A stretch of DNA of 64,000 nucleotides. Origin: Pseudomonas cremoricolorata DSM 17059 = NBRC 16634. Lineage in GTDB: Bacteria; Pseudomonadota; Gammaproteobacteria; Pseudomonadales; Pseudomonadaceae. Numbering within the stretch: the first letter of the stretch is position 1; each line of letters begins with the position of its first letter. The notes beneath the pieces were generated by a model. That model made no database searches. It worked only from the letters and a program-made list of their open reading frames with translations, and was not told the origin of the DNA. Below, one piece after another: positions 60,201-64,000 of the stretch. The DNA is taken from assembly GCF_000425745.1 (NCBI RefSeq), contig NZ_AUEA01000008.1, positions 124,001 to 188,000 of the forward strand, read 5' to 3'. The translations under genes and the position numbers were made by a program.

Positions 60201-63084
60201 CGGCCACCACGTAGGCCACCAACTGCATGCCGCTTGGGCCAGGCTGGGCCAGCACCACCGCGTCGCGTACCTCGGCCAGCGCTTGCAGGCGCGCTTCGAT
60301 CTCGCCCAGCTCGATGCGAAAACCGCGAATCTTCACCTGCTGGTCGATGCGGCCGATGTAGTCGATCACCCCGTCGGCGCCGAAGCGCGCCAGGTCGCCA
60401 GTGCGGTACAGGCGGCTGCCACCGGTTTCGAAGGGGTTGGGGATGAAGCGCGTGGCGGTGAGCTCGGCGCGCTTGAGATAGCCACGGGCCAAGCCTGCCC
60501 GGCCAATGTACAGCTCGCCGACGCAGTTGCGCGGCACCGGGTTGAGGTCGGCGTCGAGTACGTACCAGGTGAGGTCGGGAATGACTTCGCCAATGGGGCT
60601 GACGCCGGGCAGGGCAAGGTCCACCTTGCGCAGCGGACGGTAGGTGACGTGCACCGTGGTTTCAGTGATGCCGTACATGTTCACCAGCTGTGGCGCGTGG
60701 TCGCCGAAGCGCTCGAACCACGGCGCCAGGCTCGACACGTCCAGCGCTTCACCGCCGAAAATCACTGTGCGCAGGCGCAGTTGCCCGGCCGCAGCCGGCG
60801 CAGCGCAGGCCACGTGCATCAGTTGGCGGAACGCCGAGGGCGTCTGGTTGAGCACGGTCACGCCTTGCTCGATCAGCAGCGCGTGAAAATCTTCCGGCGC
60901 GCGCGTGACGTCTTGCGGGACGATGACCAGGCGCCCGCCATACAGCAGCGCGCCGAAGATTTCCCACACCGAGAAGTCGAAGGCGTAGGAGTGGAACAGG
61001 CTCCACACATCGCGGTGGTCGAAGGCGAACCAGGCCTGGGGGGCGTCGAACAGGCGCAGCACGTTGCGGTGCGCGAGCAGGGTGCCCTTGGGCTTTCCGG
61101 TGGAGCCTGAGGTGTAGATGACGTAGGCGAGGTGGTCGGGCGACAGGGCCACGGCAGGATCGTGCTCGGAGCCGTCGTCGTTCAGGCCTTCGAAACTCAA
61201 GGTTGGCAGCGCGGACGGCAAGGCCATCTGCGCCAGCACCTCGGCCTGCCCCAGAAGCAGCGTCGGGGCGCTGTCGTCGAGGATGTAGGCCAGGCGTTCG
61301 GCGGGGGATTTCGGGTCGAGCGGCAGGTAGGCGCCGCCGGCCTTGAGGATGGCGAGAATGCCCACCAGCATGTCGAAGCTGCGTTCGCAGGCCAGGCCCA
61401 CCAGCCGCTCGGGGCCAACGCCTTCAGCGATCAGCTGATGGGCCAGGCGGTTGGCGCGGCGGTTGAGCTGGTCGTAGCTCAGTTGCTCGCCCTCCAAGCT
61501 CAGGGCGATGGCCTCGGGGCGCAGCGCCGCCTGCTGTTCGATGCGCTGGTGCAGGCACTGCTCGACGGCCAATACCTGGGTGGCCGGGTTCCACTGGGCG
61601 AGGGTGCTGCGCTGTTCTTCGGCGCCGAGCAGGTCGAGTTCACAGACCCGCTGTTGCGAGTCACGCACCACGGCGCGCAGCAGGTTCAGCCAGTGCTCGG
61701 CCAGGCGCTCGGCGTCTGCGCTGTCGAACACGTCGGTGGCGTAGATCAGCGAGGCGCGCAGGCCGCTTGCGGACTCGAAAGTGTTCAGCGCCAGGTCGAA
61801 CTGCGCGGTCTGCTTGGCCCAGTCGAGGGCTTCGACGCGCAGGCCATGGTGAGCGGTGGCTGGGGCCTGGGCCTGGCTGGGATCGGCGGCGAGGTGGTTG
61901 TAGATCACCTGGAACAACGGGTTGTGGCCCAGGCTGCGCTCGGGCTGCAAGGCATCGACCAGTTGCTCGAACGGCAGGTCCTGATGCTGCTGGGCACCGA
62001 GGGCGCGTTGCTTGACCTGTTGCAGCAGTGCACTGAACGGCTGCTGAGCATCGACCTCGGCGCGCAGCACCTGGGTGTTGACGAAGAAGCCGATCAGGCC
62101 TTCGATTTCCACCCGGTTGCGGTTGGCGATGGGCACGCCGACGCGGATGTCGTTCTGCCCCGAACTGCGTTGTAGCAGGGCCTGGAACGAGGCCAGCAGG
62201 AGCATGAACAGCGTTACCCCCTGTTGCTGCGCCAGCGCCTTCAACGCCTGCGCCAGCCCGGCGTCGAGCGCAACCTCGTGCAATGCGCCCTGGCCGCTGC
62301 GCCGCGCCGGTTGCGCGCGGCTGGCGGGCAGTTGCAGCACAGGTTGTTCGCCGCCCAGTTGCTCGAGCCAGTAGGCCAGTTGCTGATCGCGGCCACCGGC
62401 TTCCATCCAGTGCCGCTGCCACAGCGCGTAGTCGGCGTACTGCACCGGCAGGGCTGGCAGCGCGGCGCCAAGGCCGGCGTAGCCGGCGATCAATTCGCGG
62501 ACCATCACCTGCATCGACCAGGCATCGGAGACGATGTGGTGCTGCACCAGTAGCAACACGTGCTCATCTGCCGCCACCTGCAACAGGTACACCCGCAGCA
62601 GCGGCTCGTTGGCAAGATCGAACGGCGTAGCGATGCGTGCGCCGATCCACGCCTGCAAACGCTGCTCTTCGCCGCCTGGGCCCAGTGGCAATGCGTGCTC
62701 TTCGATGACGATACGCATCTGCGCATCGACCACCTGGTGACGCACCCCTTCGTGCTCGGCAAAGCGCGTGCGCAGGCTTTCATGGCGCGCCAGCAGCGCG
62801 TCGAAACTGGCCTGCAACGCCGGCACATCCAACGCGCCGTGCAGGCGCAGGGCGGTGGGCAGGTTGTAGGCGCTGCTCTCAGGCTCCAGCTCCCAGAGGA
62901 ACCACTGGCGCTCCTGGGCGAAGGACAACGGCACGCGCTCGAAGGCGCCGCGGGTGACCGGGATCGGCAGGCGGGCGACGTCGATGCCTTTGCCGAGCAT
63001 TTGCTGGTAGAGGGTTCGGCGCTGGGCGGTGGGCAACTTGACGAAGCGTTCGATCAGGTCAGACAAGGCTTTGCTGTGCATCAT
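51253..63084 (-). CDS. Pyoverdine terminal NRPS: C-A(Thr)-T-C-A(Lys?)-T-E-C-A(OH-Orn?)-T-TE
   Basis: 3943 residues. Module 1: HHIVSDA (about 181), A code DFWNIGMVHK (Thr), GGHSLL (about 1051). Module 2: HHIISDG (about 1243), A code DGEDHGTVTK, close to the Lys code of pyoverdine synthetases, GGDSII (about 2116), then an epimerase HHLVVDG (about 2305), so probably D-Lys. Module 3: HHILIDG (about 2775), A code DGECCGGVTK, resembling hydroxyornithine-type codes, GGDSLR (about 3628). The thioesterase has GWSLGG (about 3761) and a late His (DADHYAILAHP, about 3915). Ending in hydroxyornithine plus TE is the usual finish of a pyoverdine, often as cyclo-hydroxyornithine. This is the functional counterpart of PvdD. 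It is coupled to the upstream NRPS by ATGA. Confidence 0.88.
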   Translation of the reverse strand: MMHSKALSDLIERFVKLPTAQRRTLYQQMLGKGIDVARLPIPVTRGAFERVPLSFAQERQWFLWELEPESSAYNLPTALRLHGALDVPALQASFDALLARHESLRTRFAEHEGVRHQVVDAQMRIVIEEHALPLGPGGEEQRLQAWIGARIATPFDLANEPLLRVYLLQVAADEHVLLLVQHHIVSDAWSMQVMVRELIAGYAGLGAALPALPVQYADYALWQRHWMEAGGRDQQLAYWLEQLGGEQPVLQLPASRAQPARRSGQGALHEVALDAGLAQALKALAQQQGVTLFMLLLASFQALLQRSSGQNDIRVGVPIANRNRVEIEGLIGFFVNTQVLRAEVDAQQPFSALLQQVKQRALGAQQHQDLPFEQLVDALQPERSLGHNPLFQVIYNHLAADPSQAQAPATAHHGLRVEALDWAKQTAQFDLALNTFESASGLRASLIYATDVFDSADAERLAEHWLNLLRAVVRDSQQRVCELDLLGAEEQRSTLAQWNPATQVLAVEQCLHQRIEQQAALRPEAIALSLEGEQLSYDQLNRRANRLAHQLIAEGVGPERLVGLACERSFDMLVGILAILKAGGAYLPLDPKSPAERLAYILDDSAPTLLLGQAEVLAQMALPSALPTLSFEGLNDDGSEHDPAVALSPDHLAYVIYTSGSTGKPKGTLLAHRNVLRLFDAPQAWFAFDHRDVWSLFHSYAFDFSVWEIFGALLYGGRLVIVPQDVTRAPEDFHALLIEQGVTVLNQTPSAFRQLMHVACAAPAAAGQLRLRTVIFGGEALDVSSLAPWFERFGDHAPQLVNMYGITETTVHVTYRPLRKVDLALPGVSPIGEVIPDLTWYVLDADLNPVPRNCVGELYIGRAGLARGYLKRAELTATRFIPNPFETGGSRLYRTGDLARFGADGVIDYIGRIDQQVKIRGFRIELGEIEARLQALAEVRDAVVLAQPGPSGMQLVAYVVAADAELEAEHLKQQLKNTLPEYMVPSHVLLLERLPLTHNGKLDRRALPGVDLSQAQTAYRAPQTPLQQALAGIWQQVLHLERVGLDDDFFQLGGHSLLATQVTSRARHELKRELALRTLFEHSRLEALAAALSAQDEDQHSTIARVERSGAMPLSYAQERQWFLWQLDPSSAAYTIPQALRLRGALDLKALQQAFDQLLERHESLRTRLVETEHGALQQIEAAQPLHIESAQVPAEVDAERYLRDYVQREAQRPFDLRSGPLLRVGLLQVGADDHVLLVTQHHIISDGWSMQVMVDELVALYAAATRGETAALAPLPIQYLDYALWQRQRMEAGERERQLSYWVEHLGREHYVLELPGDHPRPAEPSGRGASHSVQLGAALSQRLQALASAQGATPFMLLLAAFQTLLHLYTGKHDIRVGVPIANRNRLETERLIGFFVNTQVLKADIDSQASFSLLLGQVRRHALDAQAHQDLPFEQLVEALQPERSLAYNPLFQLMFNHQSADSRPAPVQHDSTLDVQPIAWDNHSAQFDLSLDTLETAEGLLAVFNYASDLFEAATIARMGRHWLALLEAIVAAPERRIAELSLLTGGERQQLLHHWSGIEQRLPVAADITTLIASHAQRTPNKPALLLDEQSLSYAELDTQANRLAQHLREQGVGAEVLVGIAVQRSFDMVVGVLAILKAGGAYVPLDPAYPAERLRHMIASSGIELLLSQHEVLASLDLPAQTRTLLLDCRKEWQHQPDAAPALDLHPANLAYVIFTSGSTGLPKGVAIDRASLNQHSLVTQGFFDISADDRVLQFSTINFDGFVEQLFGTLTCGATLVLRGQTLWDSDTFASNVRRHGITMADLTTAYVSMLAREFAQGGCDLGPLRRVHAGGEALAAETLGAWAQAGLSDIALINTYGPTEATVTCSTYDCSARVCSQEPASDSVPIGTPLPDRALYILDAHGEPAAVGIIGELMIGGALLARGYHGRAALTAERFMPDPFVSGGRLYRTGDLVRYRADGNIEYVGRSDHQVKIRGLRVELGEIESRLLALDSVGDCVVVAQRNGPTHQLVAYVVPALAGVELAPQQLKAELRESLPDYMLPSLFVNLPALPLSPNGKVERKALPAPHLAVEGQARQAPETPMQQRLAEIWQALLKRQDIGIDDNFFELGGDSIISIQVVSRARQAGIHITPRDVFLQQTLRELASVARDSDQHVPIEHAPASGALTLLPIQQAFFDEVQRERHHWNQSVLLRAAQPVDADTLQRALHALLSQHDALRLRFSEQADGTWQGHYLSLAEAQAQWQQQAVLECRAISAEQLLDVANQAQRSLDLGSGPLLRALLLNLDDGSQRLLLVVHHLVVDGVSWRILFDDLQQAYERLRDAQPVELPARTSSLQDWSLRLQRWANDGALAGELDYWCQQLQHASGELPCDHRQGRLLNRCARHVRMGLASDATRRLLQQAGSAYRTQINDLLLTALARVVARWSAQPKVLIQLEGHGREALFDDIDLSRSVGWFTSLYPLALVPGDELGASIQAVKEQLRSVPHNGLGHGVLRYLGSPAAQSALAALPTPRITFNYLGQFDASFDADAGALFSPSGESAGDEQSPDAPLDNWLSINGQVFDGQLSLTFSFSEEMFEVATIERLAAAYEAELLALIEHCCEHGPRGFTPSDFPLAGLDATQLARLPLAVAEVEDIYPLSPMQQGMLFHSQEADEAGLYINQMSVPVRGLEVERFLAAFDAVIARHEILRTAFWAEQSLVEPLQIVQRQAHLPVTRLDWRGRTDSEQALQALLDADARQPFDLLQAPLMRLTLVERDEQPLQMLWTSHHILIDGWSTSRLLGEVLEAYHQQPASPIRGRYRDYIRWLREQPRDALEGFWRARLAELEAPTMLASSLPAADPATPPGHQALYLDWDAAQTARLRERAQQLRVTPNTLIQATWVLLLQRFTGQRSVCFGATVAGRPASLAHANDMLGLFINTLPVIQQPDPAQPLVEWLQQLQACNVDMRDYEHASLADLQRWHGTAGQALFDSIVVFENYPVDERLQQAGHAQLQFGQSEGRDVTNFAMDLAVQLGTRLNIEFLYLRERLREESVQLIVDSFDCLLNALLDTPQVRIGELSMLGAAAREQLLDANQLTPVGTPQPLLVEQIRQQALASPERIAVMCAEHSLSWAELERRANRLAQHLIGLGVGPEVRVGVALQRSVEVIVAFYAVMKTGAAYVPLDIDYPSERLQWIVEDSGMAVLLSQRSVSQRVQWPQSLAVQWLDELALEHLPDTCPAPRGDGANLAYLIYTSGSTGKPKGVAVANEPIRMHCQAIAQRYAMDRDTRELLFMSFAFDGAQERWLTTLAHGGRLLLRDHRLWTPEETWQALHAHGISIACFPPAYLQQLGEFARSQEQAPPPVSIYCFGGDAVADANFELVKQALKPQWLTNGYGPTETVVTPLLWKVAASGQCDAVYAPIGTRVGERTLYVLDEALNPLPAGVAGELYIGGAGLARGYHQRPGLSAERFVADPFACGGRLYRTGDLVRQRADGVFDYLGRLDNQVKIRGFRIELGEIEARLRDFPGVQDAVVVAHQGTAGKQLVGYVAASAEPGLAALLRSALQAELPDYMVPAQIQVLARLPLNANGKIDRLALPAPSFKGREFVAPRTALEAALAAIWQEVLEVERVGVTDNFFELGGDSLRVLKVLSKVRGQPELGLQLKLRDLMGKPTIAELCGYTDAERSLDPLLLLNTAVPDSPALFCLHAGFGTVFDYDAVARRLDGRCSVYGLQCRMLLDDAWDDESLAAMAIDYAQYIRQKQPHGPYRLLGWSLGGPLVNLVAQELLGQGQQVEFAGLVDSFVPHGEAQQAGDEDCGDDLRALLALVLGVAPEQLPLLAVRADAELLHVQRLIDQARQGIAVQGALGEMASDELARTFRTGMKLKALSLQLAQMPRCVAHSHCWWAGDAREGAAAAFNGSVQHPAIDADHYAILAHPAFLEGLLRALPQSERVMP

Positions 63085-64000
63085 TGGGTCTCCAGCTCAT
63101 CGAGCAGGTCGAACAAGTCGCTCAATTCGGTTTCAGGTGGTGCGGCGGCCGGCAGGCGGCGCACGAAGTCTTCCAGGCTGGCGCTTTCGAACAGCGCCGC
63201 CAGCGGCGCCTCGATGGCCAGTTGCAACTGAATGCGTGAGGTCACCTGAGTGGCCAGCAGCGAGTTGCCGCCCAGGGCGAAGAAGTTGTCGTCCAGGCCG
63301 ACGCGCTCGACCTTGAGCACGGCTTGCCAGATCGCCGCCACTGCCTGTGCCGTTTCGCCTTCTGCGGCGCGGAAGGCCTGTTCGCCGGCATTCACCGGCA
63401 GGCGCGCCAGGGCCTTGCGGTCGAGCTTGCCGTTGGCGTTGCGCGGCATCTGGTCGAGCACCTGGTACAGCGCCGGCACCATGTACAGCGGCAGGCGTGC
63501 CTTGAGGAAATCCCGCAGCGCCTCGAGCCCTGCGCCGTCCACCGTGGTGCCGTCTTCCACGGTGAGGAAGGCCACCAAGCCCTTGCCCAGGGTGTGCTCG
63601 ACCACCAGCACGGCGGCTTCCCGCACCGCACTGAACTGGCCGATCTGCGCTTCGATCTCGCCCAACTCGATACGGAATCCGTTCACTTTCACCTGCTGGT
63701 CGACCCGGCCGAGGTATTCCAGGGCGCCGTCGTCCTTGCGCCGCCGCGCCAGGTCGCCGGTCTTGTACAGGCGCTCGCCGGGGTGCACGGCGAACGGGTT
63801 GGGCACGAACACCGGCACCGTGCGCAGCGGGTCGGCGCAGTAGCCACGACCAACGCCGACCCCGGCCACGCAGATTTCCCCCACCGCGCCGTCCGGCACC
63901 GGTTGCAGGTAGTCGTCGAGCAGGTACAGGCGGTTGTTGTCGGTGGCATAACCGATGGGGATGTTGCTGCGCTGTACGCCATCGACCGGCAGGGTGTAGA
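63081..64000 (-). CDS. NRPS, C-terminal part only (A domain end and T; continues beyond window)
   Basis: About 306 residues are visible. They start inside an A domain after the specificity core (IPIGYATDNNRLYLLDD), continue through YKTGDLARRRKDDGALEYLG, VNGFRIELGEIE and NANGKLDRKAL, and end with a carrier domain DDNFFALGGNSLLATQ and an acidic tail. GGNS replaces the usual GGHS. The A8 region (VNGFRIELG instead of IRGFRIELG) and GYCADPLRTVPVF differ from the other A domains here, so this module probably has a different origin or substrate. Its specificity cannot be read. The stop overlaps the next NRPS start, so the two are co-translated. Confidence 0.85.
   Translation of the reverse strand, partial: YTLPVDGVQRSNIPIGYATDNNRLYLLDDYLQPVPDGAVGEICVAGVGVGRGYCADPLRTVPVFVPNPFAVHPGERLYKTGDLARRRKDDGALEYLGRVDQQVKVNGFRIELGEIEAQIGQFSAVREAAVLVVEHTLGKGLVAFLTVEDGTTVDGAGLEALRDFLKARLPLYMVPALYQVLDQMPRNANGKLDRKALARLPVNAGEQAFRAAEGETAQAVAAIWQAVLKVERVGLDDNFFALGGNSLLATQVTSRIQLQLAIEAPLAALFESASLEDFVRRLPAAAPPETELSDLFDLLDELETQ

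Noticed and set aside
56986..61110. 1374-codon open frame on the plus strand
   Set aside because: It lies entirely opposite the minus-strand NRPS and has no domain motifs; the composition (many Gln, His, Arg and Gly) is that of an antisense shadow of high-G+C coding DNA.

Overview
The window is high-G+C Pseudomonas chromosome, most like the P. putida/P. fluorescens lineages. The evidence is the core gene set (hrpB, rhlE, a gabP-like permease, a DUF3077 protein, a DUF3772 MscS channel) and a pyoverdine-type siderophore locus that fills the right-hand 40 kb.

Layout. 1-3915: end of an AI-2E family transporter, a convergent small lipoprotein gene and the helicase gene hrpB. 3835-7332: a compact low-G+C island inserted exactly at the 3' end of hrpB. 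Its cargo is a DUF262/DUF1524 GmrSD-like protein, a small frameshifted gene and a PD-(D/E)XK-like protein. It is bounded by a duplicated hrpB tail (81 bp, the first 35 bp identical) and has no integrase. 7507-9867: a LuxR-type response regulator and a hybrid histidine kinase. 9943-13059: an autotransporter on the minus strand. 13263-20586: housekeeping and membrane genes (YciC-like, DUF2076, NYN-domain protein, EamA exporter, RhlE, MscS family, DUF3077). 20587-22208: a structured intergenic region with two large inverted repeats, then a Fic protein gene. 22508-23961: a 19-codon leader ORF overlapping a GABA-type permease gene.

24168-64000 is a siderophore locus. Three overlapping plus-strand NRPS genes read by eye as Thr-Thr, D-Ser-(Ala?) and Asp. 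The second ends in a catalytic condensation domain fused to an Fe(II)/2-oxoglutarate aspartyl beta-hydroxylase. The third begins with a degenerate condensation-like (interface) domain followed by an Asp A-T pair, so beta-hydroxyaspartate is predicted. Next come an ECF sigma factor gene with an upstream Fur box, its FecR-type anti-sigma gene, and two tandem FpvA-like TonB receptors with signalling domains. Convergent to these, separated by a 17-bp hairpin terminator, is a 3943-residue NRPS (Thr, D-Lys?, hydroxyornithine-like, thioesterase), translationally coupled to a further NRPS that runs off the right edge. Several A-domain codes, the receptor type and PvdS-like promoter boxes fit pyoverdine side-chain synthesis. 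The chromophore NRPS (PvdL), PvdS and the tailoring genes are not in the window.

The most unusual items are the hrpB-tail island with its candidate defence pair, the hydroxylase that keeps a Shine-Dalgarno and start codon inside the NRPS gene, the Asp module split between two polypeptides, a 95%-identical A-domain duplication, and a perfect 23-bp hairpin upstream of fic. All specificity readings and family calls were made by eye, without database searches.
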